64,000 nucleotides of DNA from Shewanella oncorhynchi (GCF_012584455.1 NZ_JABAEB010000010.1:62001-126000); one strand, 5' to 3'. Positions 17,048 to 26,439 are shown, numbered from the stretch's first letter. Numbers and translations are program-made. Notes: generated by a model not told the origin, from the letters alone.

Positions 17048-17314
17048 ATACCAATCACATTAAATATCTAATCAGTTCAGAGCCTCACAGGCATCTCAAT
17101 CCAAGGCGCATTGACGCAGAAATGGTTATTCCCTTTTAAGTCAATGCAACACGGGAGTGGGATGCCTGTGTGACTCCCGAAGGGCGGCTGATGTTCACTA
17201 CATGGCAACGCGCTTTATACTGCGTTTAAGGCTTTCGACAGAGCACCACTATGCCTTCAGCCTTCGCCTTGTCTAAATCCCGCGGAATGAACAGATATTT
17301 AATACGATTGGTAT
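17048..17314 (+). repeat. MITE-like dispersed repeat, copy A (267 bp)
   Basis: The ends are imperfect terminal inverted repeats of about 27 bases (ATACCAATCACATTAAATAT at the left, facing ATACCAATCGTATTAAATAT read inward from the right). A second, inverted copy lies at 61113-61391 and aligns along the whole length apart from a 12-base gap and scattered changes. Inside are arms GCATTGAC and GTCAATGC. No coding capacity is evident. The right end abuts the stop codon of the diguanylate cyclase gene. Confidence 0.85.
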
Positions 17315-18339
17315 TAGTAGTCCTCATCTATCACCCGTATGCAATTGCGGCCAGCGGATTTTGCGCGGTAGAGGGCGGCGTCCGCTTGGCGAACGAGTTC
17401 TAAAGCATTTTGTTTGTTAGAGGGTTGCAGATAGGCGACGCCTGCGCTCACTGTCACAATCCCAAGGTCGGTATTTGCATGCGGAATGGCAATGGCTTGG
17501 ATCAGCTGATGTATATGCTGCGCTGTATCGAGTACCGTTTGTTTGTCGACATTCGGTAATAGAATGACAAATTCTTCGCCCCCGTAGCGAGCGACTAATT
17601 CGCCCGCTCTGCGACCGGACTGGGACAGTGTACTCGCTAATTGTTTAAGGCAATCGTCTCCGGCGAGGTGGCCATAGTGATCGTTAAATTGTTTAAAGTG
17701 GTCAATATCGAGCATGATGAGGGCCAGTGAGGAATTACTCCTTTGTCCTCGACTCCACTCTGTTTGTAACATCATGTCAAATAGGCGGCGATTGCCTATA
17801 TTGGTTAAACCGTCGGTATTGCTGAGTATTTCAAGTTGCCTATTGGCTTCTGCCAGTTCACTGGTTCGAGCTGTGATCATGGATTCAAGTTCGACGTTAC
17901 GTTCCTCTAATCGCGCGATCGGGTAAATTTCCCCTTTGTGGGCTAAGCCGTAGGGGATGGATATGCCACTGTGGACAATCATCCAGTCGTTGTTTTCTCG
18001 GTGAAATATCAACACTAGCCGTGCTGTCTCGCGGGAAAGCATAGGATTAGGGATAGGTAAGTGGATATGGAAAAAGGCAGTCACAACCACGAGGTTGTCG
18101 GCAAGATCTTGTAAAGAAAGATCTAACATTTCGATGTGGATTCGCTCAGGCACTTGTGCAAAGTCCTGACGAGTGATTCGCACCCATTCTTCCCTGCTGG
18201 TGACAAGCTGGTCACTGCTCCCTGCATAGCCGCTAAAGTTATCACTAAAGCGACGAGTTAGCCTGTCATCACGGGAGGCATACATCTCAATATATTCGTC
18301 AAATAACGAATGGATCAATTGCTGTCGGTCGGGTCGCAT
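17314..18339 (-). CDS. Diguanylate cyclase with N-terminal NTF2-like domain
   Basis: A 341-residue cytosolic protein. Residues 1-140 look like an NTF2/SnoaL-type domain (IHSLFDEYIEMYASRD ... WMIVHSGISIPYG). Residues 142-176 form a coiled coil, and 177-336 a GGDEF domain with the active motif GGEEF in RYGGEEFVILLP. It probably makes cyclic-di-GMP in response to a small ligand bound by the N-terminal domain. The usual allosteric I-site RxxD five residues before GGEEF reads RAGE, so product inhibition may be altered. GGAG precedes the ATG. The stop codon coincides with the edge of a MITE-like repeat. Confidence 0.9.
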   Translation of the reverse strand: MRPDRQQLIHSLFDEYIEMYASRDDRLTRRFSDNFSGYAGSSDQLVTSREEWVRITRQDFAQVPERIHIEMLDLSLQDLADNLVVVTAFFHIHLPIPNPMLSRETARLVLIFHRENNDWMIVHSGISIPYGLAHKGEIYPIARLEERNVELESMITARTSELAEANRQLEILSNTDGLTNIGNRRLFDMMLQTEWSRGQRSNSSLALIMLDIDHFKQFNDHYGHLAGDDCLKQLASTLSQSGRRAGELVARYGGEEFVILLPNVDKQTVLDTAQHIHQLIQAIAIPHANTDLGIVTVSAGVAYLQPSNKQNALELVRQADAALYRAKSAGRNCIRVIDEDY

Positions 18340-18534
18340 AGGTTAGCTCCGTTGGGGAACATAAAACTATTTTCCTAATATCCGTATAGGAATATTATCT
18401 GCGATAAAGTCTAGCTGTTGCCTGATTGTAATCAATTTTATGACGTATATATTAAAAATACTGCAGAGAGTGATGTAAGCCATTATCTGCAGTATGGTCT
18501 GTGAGACAAAATTGTTTTGCATTCACTTAATGTA

Positions 18535-20466
18535 TCATTTAGCCCAAGTATTATTTAACACAGCCTGTTGGGATAGTTGGAATTCAAGTTTTAGTTGTTC
18601 TGCATACTTAGGAGCATCATTTTGAGTAAAATCTGCACTATCACTCTCTGATATGATTTTATCTCCCGCAATTAAAAACGAACCTGAGTTAGTAAATGCG
18701 CCTAGTAAGTCCCCTTTTACTACTATGCTGTAGGGTTTTCGGTCTCTATAAAGTGATCGTCCAACAGATGCGAACTCGTTATTAAAACCGAGTAAATCAA
18801 AAGCTGTAGGTAAAATATCTAGTTGGCTTGCAAGTATTTTATGCCGTTTAGGGGCTATGTTTTGCCCTGGACGGTAAATCCATAACGGAATATGGAATGC
18901 ACTTTTTAAGCCCGGCGTTTTCGTATTGAACAAGGTATGATCTGCTAAAATCATGAAAGTCGTATTTTCGTACCAGTCCTGCTTTGAAGCTTCTGTAAAA
19001 AATGCTTTAAGAGCTTCATCTGTATATCTAACAGTGTTCAAAAAATCTGTAAATGTATCTTGGCCATACGGATAAACCTGTAAGTGCTTCGGTGTTTCTA
19101 CGTATGGCATGTGGGTGGTGCCTGTAAATGAAAAACTGATAAAAGGTTTGTCACTTTTATTGGCCAGTTCGAGTGTTTTCATTAGCATTTCATAGTCCCA
19201 ACCAAATTGAGCACCATCGGGATCGGGATAATCTGTGCGGGTAATGGGGATATCACTGCGACCTAAATATTGCTGAAAACCCGTATAGTTAGCGATGGAA
19301 TCTAGGCGAATGGAATCGCGTTTTGAGCTTTGCAGCATTTGGGTTTGGTAGCCGTGTGATTGGGCGATATTACCGATTTTTGTGAGGCGTGATAATTCGA
19401 GACCACCACCAATATAGCCCACACTTTCTAGGGGCGGTAGGCCGAATAAGCTGGCTTGAACCCCTAAATTACTGCGCTGACCGACGGCGTAAAAATTGTC
19501 ATATACTTCGGCTTTTTTAGATAATTCATCTAAAAATGGTGTGACTCTATAATCTGATCCGGATAGGCCATCGACATAGGCGTAGCTCAATGCTTCAACT
19601 AAAATAATGACTAAGTTACGACCATTGGGGCTATTTTCTGGGAATTGACTGAGAAATGGATATTGATACGCTTCAGCTTCAGTTTTGTTCAGATGGGCTG
19701 CAAGCTGTTCTGCGTTGAAATATTTGTAATCTGTGCGTTGGTAGCTCTGTGCTGTTCCTTTGGCCCCCGTGTAAATGCCATTTAATATCAAATTAGCTTG
19801 CTGCTCATTTTGGCTATCATAGGCATCGATAATCCCTAATGGCTTACCGTGTAAGTCCAATCCGCGCATGCACAGGATCAATAAGGGTAATGCGAGTAAA
19901 AATGTACCACATTGAGCTAGAAATGATTTATGCGGTTTGGTGACATAGAAAAGGGTACGCCATTTTTTTAGCCAAAAAAGGATGGCTGAAATAACTAACA
20001 CTAAGCTAAATATGGTCAGAGCAAGATGATCTTTGACTAGAAACGGAATAATAAATGATGTCTCTGTCATGAGTAGAGGCAGATCATTAAATGTGTGTCT
20101 GTTTACTACCCCAAAATAGATGAAATCACCCATCAGTGCGATGGTTGATAGCATCAGCATAACTAGACCCAGTTGCAGTCCAGTTCCTTTTATCATTGAG
20201 GCAATTCGGCCCTTTGCTGGGGTTAATATGAGTAAGGTCGGCAATAGCATCACATAGCTTGCTGTCATTAGATCAAATCTAACTGAAGTGAACAGTATCG
20301 TCATGACATCGATACTTCCCGCAAAATAATCGTGATACGCAATGTAATTGGCTAAGCGGAAACAGGCGAGAATGAATAACATTGAGACATAAAGAAACAA
20401 CACACTGCGAAATTGACTTAACTTCATACGATTAATTTGATCATCAGACATTGAGAAATGGCGCAT
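18535..20466 (-). CDS. LTA synthase / sulfatase-family membrane phosphotransferase
   Basis: A 643-residue protein with five N-terminal membrane helices (about 15-40, 55-80, 95-120, 140-165, 185-202) and a large periplasmic sulfatase-like domain (275-600). Metal-site residues are visible: E291 in VIILVEALS and D-H in ILADHTLF. Related enzymes transfer phosphoglycerol or phosphoethanolamine from lipids to glycans or other acceptors. At the catalytic position, GQRSNLGVQAS aligns with the threonine of OpgB/LtaS-type enzymes but has Ser332, so the nucleophile may be serine. No strong ribosome site is seen; the start could also be the ATG five codons later. The acceptor is unknown. Confidence 0.8.
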   Translation of the reverse strand: MRHFSMSDDQINRMKLSQFRSVLFLYVSMLFILACFRLANYIAYHDYFAGSIDVMTILFTSVRFDLMTASYVMLLPTLLILTPAKGRIASMIKGTGLQLGLVMLMLSTIALMGDFIYFGVVNRHTFNDLPLLMTETSFIIPFLVKDHLALTIFSLVLVISAILFWLKKWRTLFYVTKPHKSFLAQCGTFLLALPLLILCMRGLDLHGKPLGIIDAYDSQNEQQANLILNGIYTGAKGTAQSYQRTDYKYFNAEQLAAHLNKTEAEAYQYPFLSQFPENSPNGRNLVIILVEALSYAYVDGLSGSDYRVTPFLDELSKKAEVYDNFYAVGQRSNLGVQASLFGLPPLESVGYIGGGLELSRLTKIGNIAQSHGYQTQMLQSSKRDSIRLDSIANYTGFQQYLGRSDIPITRTDYPDPDGAQFGWDYEMLMKTLELANKSDKPFISFSFTGTTHMPYVETPKHLQVYPYGQDTFTDFLNTVRYTDEALKAFFTEASKQDWYENTTFMILADHTLFNTKTPGLKSAFHIPLWIYRPGQNIAPKRHKILASQLDILPTAFDLLGFNNEFASVGRSLYRDRKPYSIVVKGDLLGAFTNSGSFLIAGDKIISESDSADFTQNDAPKYAEQLKLEFQLSQQAVLNNTWAK

Positions 20467-20670
20467 AATAGCACAGCAGTCGTCACGAGTTCAAAATCAG
20501 GCAAAGCTTGTTGGTATTGCTTAGCAGGGGTTGCTGATGAGAGGTTACTGGATTGCGTTAGCTGAGTGTGTCACTAGGCGGCACGTGAGGTTTTTCTGGA
20601 TAGTATTACTTGGCAGTGGCTTTATTGCTGACGCCTATCATCGCTGTGGTGCGGCCGAGGACATCGGGAT

Positions 20671-20699
20671 ACTCGATAGGACTTAGAGCCCTATCGAGT
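20671..20699. repeat. Inverted repeat downstream of the BamE-like gene
   Basis: ACTCGATAGG and CCTATCGAGT form a 10-bp stem with a 9-base loop (the two arms are separated by ACTTAGAGC). There is no T run, so it may be a weak terminator or RNA-stabilising hairpin for the minus-strand gene ending at 20712. Confidence 0.5.
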
Positions 20700-20711
20700 G
20701 AGCAGTCAAGC

Positions 20712-21128
20712 TTATGACTTAGCTTTATCTGTCAATTTTACCGCATTGACACTTTCACCTTTGAAGCTGATAGTCACATTTTTCTGAGCGACTTCATTAT
20801 CTTTTAGCAAAGTCTTAGTGGTTTCTGCCAGCATTGGAGAAGCTGCATTTAACGCACTAAGATCATAGGCCCAAACTTCTAGATCCGCTTCATTATAAGT
20901 GCTAGCAGGCGCACCTAATTTTTCAGTGATTGTTTGCTTGGTTGAGCCTTCTTTAATGCCGAATGTATTTTTAATCGCTTCATTCGTTGCGCTGTCTAAC
21001 GCATTGGTTGCCGTATCATTCACTGTGTCAGTGACAGATTGAGTTGCTGATTTAACGATTGAATCGAATGGGCCAGCATAAGCAAATAATGGCAGAGCAG
21101 TAAGAGCGATCAATAATGATTTTTTCAC
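20712..21128 (-). CDS. Exported small protein with a BamE/SmpA-like segment
   Basis: A 138-residue protein with a clear signal peptide (VKKSLLIALTALPLFAYA, cleavage after AYA). The mature part begins with an amphipathic Thr/Ala/Asp-rich stretch (ATQSVTDTVNDTATNALDSA) and ends in a small domain whose KEGSTKQTITEKLGAP ... LEVWAYDL resembles the BamE/SmpA fold. I set the start at the GTG at 21128, because AAGGA lies 8 bases before it and the signal peptide then begins correctly; a longer frame upstream would bury the signal. The role is unknown; it is probably periplasmic. Confidence 0.7.
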   Translation of the reverse strand: MKKSLLIALTALPLFAYAGPFDSIVKSATQSVTDTVNDTATNALDSATNEAIKNTFGIKEGSTKQTITEKLGAPASTYNEADLEVWAYDLSALNAASPMLAETTKTLLKDNEVAQKNVTISFKGESVNAVKLTDKAKS

Positions 21129-21410
21129 ACAATAATTCCTTTGGTTAATACATTCCTTTATTAAATGCGCGCGAATTAGACCAGTAATTAGATTTTGTGT
21201 CAATTAAGCATCTGTTCTATATGATTTTATTTTAATCCTTTCATATTATTCCTACTAAGCGTGTCAACCTTTAGTTGTACCTAAAGGTTTCCATTTTGAG
21301 GTTTTCTAGTCTTATCTGCTGCTGTTTTTCAATTTCGTTAGTGTTTTATTCCATCGCAATTGGATCCCGTCATATGTGTCATTTTAGGTGTTCTAGTGAT
21401 GTCGCGTGTT

Positions 21411-22625
21411 CTAGTGCCCAATTCTATTAATCACTTGGATCAATTCCATGCGGATGTTGTCTGGTGTTTGGCTATGCCAGAAACCTGCTAAGTAAGCGCC
21501 CAGCGGTAGGATAAATAATGCGATAAGCACTAATGCGAGCAATCCCTTATGACCGAGTCTGTGGCCGGATTTCAGCCCAAGGCCGAGGGCGGCAGATTTA
21601 GGGCAAGCCGCGACACAGCGCATGCAGGCTTGGCACTCGTCAGTGCGAACCGTGGTTTTAGTGTGCACTATGATGTTTGCTGGGCAAGCGCGGGTACACT
21701 TGTCGCATTTCATCCCTTTTGCTTCGATAAGGCAGTGCTGGGTATTGCGGCGGATTTTTAATGGGCTCGCAAAGCTTAAGATCCCAAGCATTGCACCATA
21801 GGGACACAAGTAACGGCAGAATCCCTGACGACGCCATGCAGCTAAAGCGAGGATCAGCGCAAATACCAGTAGCGTGATTAGGCTGGGTGTTAGGAAGAAC
21901 AATGCCATCTTTAAGTCGGCAATCTTATGATAATTACCTTCAAGATAATGGGGGATGGATTGTGCTGGCATACCAATGACTATGTAGCAAAGTGCTAGGA
22001 GTAATAGATATTTCAACATTCGCAGTGGCCAATCTAGCCAAGAAGGTGGTGTAAGCTCTGATTTAATAAAGCGTTTTCTAAAGGAATACAGGTATTCCCC
22101 TGCCAGACCTAATGGGCAAGCCCAACCGCAAAATGCCCGCTTGCAGAGTAAACCTGTGAGTAATACCGCCGCTAGCATGACTGCTGCCGCAGGATGGGTT
22201 TGATCCCACAAATTGAGGCTGATAATGGCTTTAAGCTCAATGCCACCCGCAATCGGTAAAAAGGCATCGACTACGTCTGGGCGCATTAGCCAAGGTGTGA
22301 TTCCTTGCTTAAGCAGTACGGTATTGATTGTGTATTGTATGGCAACCAGCAAGAGCGATAGCGCTAAGACATGTTGAGTCCCTTCACGAAGGGTATTGAT
22401 TTTAATTTCACCCTTGAGTGCATCAGGCGCAAATTTATGCCCAAGTAGCATCAGTGGCAGTGCAATAAGAAGCCCGAGAGCCAGTGGCCAATAAAGACTC
22501 ATTGCCACCGCACCGATACTGAGCAACAGTGTGGCGACCGCGCCCCATTTCTGGCCGCTCCAATAGCTGAGGGAGGCGAGATACATGAGTGCCAACATCA
22601 GCGTGAGTGATTCGATAAAAGTCAT
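21411..22625 (-). CDS. Membrane polyferredoxin, YccM/NapH-like 4Fe-4S protein
   Basis: A 404-residue inner membrane iron-sulfur protein. Several hydrophobic segments flank two cysteine motifs typical of the NapH/NosR/CcoG group, CKRAFCGWACPLG (about 165) and CRYLCPYGAM (about 270). Two ferredoxin-type 4Fe-4S clusters follow: CDKCTRACP (about 307) and CQACMRCVAACP (about 332). Such proteins carry electrons between the quinol pool and periplasmic or cytoplasmic redox partners. No partner oxidoreductase gene is adjacent, so the pathway is open. The gene stands alone on the minus strand. The family is firm; the role is inferred. Confidence 0.85.
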   Translation of the reverse strand: MTFIESLTLMLALMYLASLSYWSGQKWGAVATLLLSIGAVAMSLYWPLALGLLIALPLMLLGHKFAPDALKGEIKINTLREGTQHVLALSLLLVAIQYTINTVLLKQGITPWLMRPDVVDAFLPIAGGIELKAIISLNLWDQTHPAAAVMLAAVLLTGLLCKRAFCGWACPLGLAGEYLYSFRKRFIKSELTPPSWLDWPLRMLKYLLLLALCYIVIGMPAQSIPHYLEGNYHKIADLKMALFFLTPSLITLLVFALILALAAWRRQGFCRYLCPYGAMLGILSFASPLKIRRNTQHCLIEAKGMKCDKCTRACPANIIVHTKTTVRTDECQACMRCVAACPKSAALGLGLKSGHRLGHKGLLALVLIALFILPLGAYLAGFWHSQTPDNIRMELIQVINRIGH

Positions 22626-22836
22626 AGTGATGAATACAGCTAATAAGTTACAAGTACAGGCTCTGAGTGGTGAACTGAGGATAAGTTTTTGAGTAATAAG
22701 TGAAATTGTGCGTCAGATCTAAGATTCGCACTATCAATCAATTAAAGCGCGCCATAGCTCACAAAGCTAAGTGTTTTAGTCTTGCACAAATAAAGTATGG
22801 CTTGCAGGGACATAGGGCGAGGTCACACAAAGAATA

Positions 22837-22868
22837 AAAAGCCCCAGCAATTTATTTTGCTAGGGCTT
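22837..22868 (-). terminator. Terminator of the DUF2959 gene
   Basis: Stem arms AGCCCTAGCAA and TTGCTGGGGCT (minus strand, one mismatch) are followed by TTTTTATT, 24 bases past the stop. Confidence 0.8.
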
Positions 22869-22891
22869 AGGAGTTCAGTGGGGCATTTGGA

Positions 22892-23545
22892 TTAATTTTT
22901 TGATTTTTCGAGTGCTTCGATAAATTTGCTCGATTCGTTAATCGAGGTGTTCATCTCTTTAATCAGGCCTGAAATATCGGTTTGCAGACTCGCAAATTCG
23001 CTTTTAATCGCACCAATGGCTTGGGCGTTCAAGTTATGCTTGAGATACAGCATATTGTCTTTCATAGCGGTGAGAATCGGCGGCATTTTCGACTCGGCAC
23101 GGCGCATACTTTTAATCAATTGTTCATAGGCGCGGCGCGTTTCTTTGAGTTTAGTTTCACTGTTGCGGCGTAGGTTGGCTTTACTGATCTCGCTAATTTC
23201 ATTTTGCCACTCATCGAACAGTGCTTCGGCTACATCTTCGACTTTATTGATGCGGTTGCTGACGTTGTCGGCGGCACTTTGAGCCGATTCGTATTCATCT
23301 TTGGCTCTGCTATAGGCTTTTTCTAAGTTGCCATCACTGTAATTGAGCAGCGCTTGCATTTCTTCTAGGGCTGAGCTGAACTCTTTTTGAGCATCCTGTT
23401 GGGATTTTTTCGCATCTTTAACTCTGTCGACCATAATATCGCGTTTATGGTAACCGACCTTTTCCATTGCGCCGTAGTAGGCACTCTGGCAACCACTAAG
23501 CAGGAGACTTGTGGCAATCAGCCCTGAAGCTATCAGTCTTTTCAT
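22892..23545 (-). CDS. DUF2959 lipoprotein
   Basis: A 217-residue lipoprotein. The signal MKRLIASGLIATSLLLSGC ends in the lipobox LSGC. The mature chain starts YYGAMEKVGYHKRDIMVDRV, characteristic of DUF2959, and is almost wholly alpha-helical with heptad-like patterns suggesting coiled coils. It probably sits on the periplasmic side of a membrane, and its function is unknown. The next gene on the same strand upstream encodes a small membrane protein 28 bases away, so the two may form an operon, with the terminator at 22837-22868. Confidence 0.85.
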   Translation of the reverse strand: MKRLIASGLIATSLLLSGCQSAYYGAMEKVGYHKRDIMVDRVKDAKKSQQDAQKEFSSALEEMQALLNYSDGNLEKAYSRAKDEYESAQSAADNVSNRINKVEDVAEALFDEWQNEISEISKANLRRNSETKLKETRRAYEQLIKSMRRAESKMPPILTAMKDNMLYLKHNLNAQAIGAIKSEFASLQTDISGLIKEMNTSINESSKFIEALEKSKN

Positions 23546-23573
23546 TGGGTATTCCGTCGCTGAATGAAATTAA

Positions 23574-23795
23574 TTAATCGGCTTTAAATCGCGCCGCATC
23601 GATAATGCTCCACAGATGAAAGATAGCACCTATTACCGCGGGCACAATCAGCCACCAGAGGGCATAACCCACCACTGTGATAATGAAAAATAACAGTGCG
23701 GCCATTATTCGGCCTTGCAATAATTGGCCTAGCCCAGGAAAAAATAGGCTAGCAATCGCGGAAATAACGTTACCTGCAGATCCTTGTTGAGACAT
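23574..23795 (-). CDS. Small TM2-like membrane protein
   Basis: A 73-residue protein with a glycine-containing hydrophobic first segment (AIASLFFPGLGQLLQGRIMAA) and a second helix (LLFFIITVVGYALWWLIVP), ending in WSIIDAARF. The PGLGQL ... DAA pattern is seen in TM2-type and related small membrane proteins. I placed the start at the ATG at 23795, with AGGAG upstream, rather than the TTG codon before it. It precedes the DUF2959 lipoprotein gene on the same strand and diverges from the yihY-like gene. No function is known. Confidence 0.75.
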   Translation of the reverse strand: MSQQGSAGNVISAIASLFFPGLGQLLQGRIMAALLFFIITVVGYALWWLIVPAVIGAIFHLWSIIDAARFKAD

Positions 23796-23876
23796 CAATT
23801 CACTCCTTAGACTTGTAAATTAAGTGTTTATTGTACGAAGATAACGAGTCTATACCAACAGAATCAAGAGAAACCC

Positions 23877-24848
23877 GTGACTAAGAAGATAGAACTGGCA
23901 CAAATTCGCGCCTTATTCCTCGGGATCTGGCACTTCCTGCTGCATTTGAGACGGCGTTTAGTTGAAGATCAAATCAATATCCGCGCCGGACATTTAGCCT
24001 ATGTCACACTGTTGTCACTCGTGCCTATGGTGGCGGTGACTATGTCTATGCTGTCAGCTTTTCCGGTATTTAAGGGGATACGTGGACAGATAGAAGGTTT
24101 CGTTTATCAGAATTTTTTACCCGCCGCTGGCGATACTGTGCAAGTGTATATCAATGAGTTTGTGGCCAATGCCTCTAAGGGGACTGCGGTCGGGATTGCG
24201 GCCTTAGTCGTGGTTGCCATTTTGCTGATTTCTGCCATTGATAAATCGCTTAATAACATTTGGCGCACTAAAGAGAAGCGTTCAGTGGTGGTGGCTTTTT
24301 CTATGTATTGGATGGTCATCACTTTGGGCCCGGTATTGGTGGGGGCCAGTTTGGTCGCCACTTCCTACGTGGTGTCATTGAAGGTCTTTGACGGTCAGTT
24401 GTCGGGTGTGGTGCCTGTGTTTCTTGAGCGTTTACCTATGCTTTTCTCTGTGGCGGCATTTTTGTTGTTGTATATGGTGGTGCCTAATCAAAAAGTGAAG
24501 TTTTTACATGCACTATTAGGGGCGATTGTTGCCGCAATCTTGTTTGAGTTAGGTAAAAAAGCCTTTGCTTTGTATGTCACTCAGTTTCCGAGTTATGAAG
24601 CGATTTATGGTGCTTTAGCCGTGATCCCCATTATCTTTGTCTGGGTGTATTTATCGTGGATGATAGTATTACTCGGCGCGGAAATTACCGCCGCTATGCC
24701 TGAGTATTTAGATTATGAGTCGAGCTCAGATGATGACGAAACCGTTCTGAATGCTAAGCCCCTAGAAAACGCCTCCCAAGATAATTCCGCTGCGGTGTTA
24801 ACTTCGGCTGAGGTGACGGCACTCAAGGCGGTGGCTAAATCTGAATGA
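23877..24848 (+). CDS. YihY/BrkB-family inner membrane protein
   Basis: A 323-residue membrane protein with about six helices between residues 40 and 285. Family features are the early segment INIRAGHLAYVTLLSLVPMV, NNIWRTKEKRS and the C-terminal YGALAVIPIIFVWVYLSWMI. YihY/UPF0761 proteins (once called RNase BN or BrkB) are widespread, with no settled function. The C-terminal 40 residues are acidic and probably cytoplasmic. The start is GTG. A peptidase gene begins 35 bases downstream, followed by a lipoprotein gene and dtd, and all may be transcribed together. Confidence 0.88.
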   Translation: MTKKIELAQIRALFLGIWHFLLHLRRRLVEDQINIRAGHLAYVTLLSLVPMVAVTMSMLSAFPVFKGIRGQIEGFVYQNFLPAAGDTVQVYINEFVANASKGTAVGIAALVVVAILLISAIDKSLNNIWRTKEKRSVVVAFSMYWMVITLGPVLVGASLVATSYVVSLKVFDGQLSGVVPVFLERLPMLFSVAAFLLLYMVVPNQKVKFLHALLGAIVAAILFELGKKAFALYVTQFPSYEAIYGALAVIPIIFVWVYLSWMIVLLGAEITAAMPEYLDYESSSDDDETVLNAKPLENASQDNSAAVLTSAEVTALKAVAKSE

Positions 24849-24883
24849 CCCCATTAGAGGATTATTAATGGCGATGACACTGA

Positions 24884-25837
24884 ATGCCTGAATCCTTCCC
24901 ATCTTTTATCCGTCGCGACTGGTTTAACGTTGGCAATGGTCAGCAATTGCATCTGGCGCAATACGGTAATCCACAAGGTATCCCACTGCTGTATTTGCAC
25001 GGCGGTCCAGGAGCGGGTTGTGATATCGGTGATTTAGCTTTATTTAATGGCGATCAATATTGGATTTTGCTTTTAGATCAACGCGGTTCTGGACAATCTT
25101 TACCCTTTGGCGATTTAGCCAACAACCATCTCACTGGTTTGATTAGCGATATTGAGGCGATTCGCCTCGCATTGGGTATTGAGCGTTGGTGTTTAGCAGG
25201 TGGCTCTTTTGGGGCCACATTAGGCTTAATTTACAGCGGATTATTCCCAGAGCGGGTGATTGCACAGGTACTGTGGGCGTTATTTATTCCATCCAAAGAA
25301 GGTCTCGACTGGCTCTATGGCGCTGACGGCGCTGCAAAATTGCAACCTGCTGCTTATCGACTCTTCAATGACATTTTTCCGGTTCAGTTATCGCTGACTG
25401 AACTGCTGGATTCGTACCATCAAGGTTTGGCATCGGCAGATGAAAATGTGCGATACCATTTTGCGCGGCGTTGGGTACAGTGGGAGTTGCAGCTTGCGGG
25501 GGCGAGGTTAGTGCTACCAAGGCTGTTACCCGAATCCGTATTAGCATTAGCCAATATCGAGTTACACTTTGCTCGACATAATTACTTCAATGCCATGAAT
25601 GTGTTACAGCGCGTGACGCCTAGAGTGAAGGCGCGTAGTGTGTTATTGCAAGGAATGCAGGATGCGATTTGCCCAGCGACGCTATTACGCGATTTTTTGG
25701 CTGGGTTGGAGCATGCTATTACAATTCAATCTGTTGTCGATGGCGGACATATGCTCAATAGTGAGTCTTTGTTTTTGGCGGTTACAGCAGAAATCCATGC
25801 TATGTGGTCGTGGATACATCAAAGGGAAATACAATGA
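24884..25837 (+). CDS. Proline iminopeptidase-like alpha/beta hydrolase
   Basis: A 317-residue alpha/beta hydrolase of peptidase family S33. The oxyanion-hole motif is LHGGPGAGCD (about 39-48), followed by DQRGSGQS and the nucleophile elbow GGSFGATLG (Ser near 109). The acid is probably the aspartate in GMQDAICP and the histidine that in VDGGHML. Proline iminopeptidases release N-terminal proline from peptides in the cytoplasm. It overlaps the following lipoprotein gene by 4 bases (ATGA), indicating translational coupling. The exact substrate is not certain. Confidence 0.85.
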   Translation: MPESFPSFIRRDWFNVGNGQQLHLAQYGNPQGIPLLYLHGGPGAGCDIGDLALFNGDQYWILLLDQRGSGQSLPFGDLANNHLTGLISDIEAIRLALGIERWCLAGGSFGATLGLIYSGLFPERVIAQVLWALFIPSKEGLDWLYGADGAAKLQPAAYRLFNDIFPVQLSLTELLDSYHQGLASADENVRYHFARRWVQWELQLAGARLVLPRLLPESVLALANIELHFARHNYFNAMNVLQRVTPRVKARSVLLQGMQDAICPATLLRDFLAGLEHAITIQSVVDGGHMLNSESLFLAVTAEIHAMWSWIHQREIQ

Positions 25838-26439
25838 AAACATTGCTCATCAGTGCCAGTTTACTCGGATTAACCGCCTGTGCCGCTACGGCGCCCTCGC
25901 AAACCAGCGCGATTGATCAAGTGGCGACTCAGGAGGTCGTGAGTGCCCCTGTCGCGCCCAAAGTTGTTGAACTCGGTGGGTTGACCAATGAAACTGCCGC
26001 TGATCGCTTGTACCAAGCGCTGATTAACGCAAATTATCTGGCCACCCAAGTTGCGCCGACTAAAGTGGCTGTGCAGTTTGGCAATAACCAATTCTTGCTT
26101 GAGCCGAGTATCAATTCGGCGGGCATTGACCGTATTTTAATGAATCGCTTCTATGCAGTGCATCCGCAATTGCAGGCCAGCCAAGAGTTGCCTGCCGTGA
26201 TTGGCACCTTGAATCAGAAGCTTAATTTTGCCAAGTTTGTGTTGCTGGACCAAGGCGCAGTGATCCAAGTGCAAGGTACAGTGACCTTTGCCGACCGTAT
26301 TGAAATAGAAGAGTTACGTCGTTTTATGCTGTGGACTAATGGCGGCTTAGCGCAGGTCGTACAATCTTTGCCTGATGGCGTAGAGCAATATATCCGCCCG
26401 CTCCCGCTAATGCCGCAAATGGTTCCCGTTAAGCCTTAA
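25834..26439 (+). CDS. Hypothetical lipoprotein
   Basis: A 201-residue protein with a type II signal peptide, MKTLLISASLLGLTAC, so cysteine 16 is lipidated. The mature part has an Ala/Thr/Val-rich linker followed by a globular domain (about 50-195) with no family I recognise. The frame is open ten codons further upstream, but the ATG at 25834 begins the lipoprotein signal and overlaps the TGA of the hydrolase gene. The dtd gene starts 16 bases after its stop. Confidence 0.75.
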   Translation: MKTLLISASLLGLTACAATAPSQTSAIDQVATQEVVSAPVAPKVVELGGLTNETAADRLYQALINANYLATQVAPTKVAVQFGNNQFLLEPSINSAGIDRILMNRFYAVHPQLQASQELPAVIGTLNQKLNFAKFVLLDQGAVIQVQGTVTFADRIEIEELRRFMLWTNGGLAQVVQSLPDGVEQYIRPLPLMPQMVPVKP

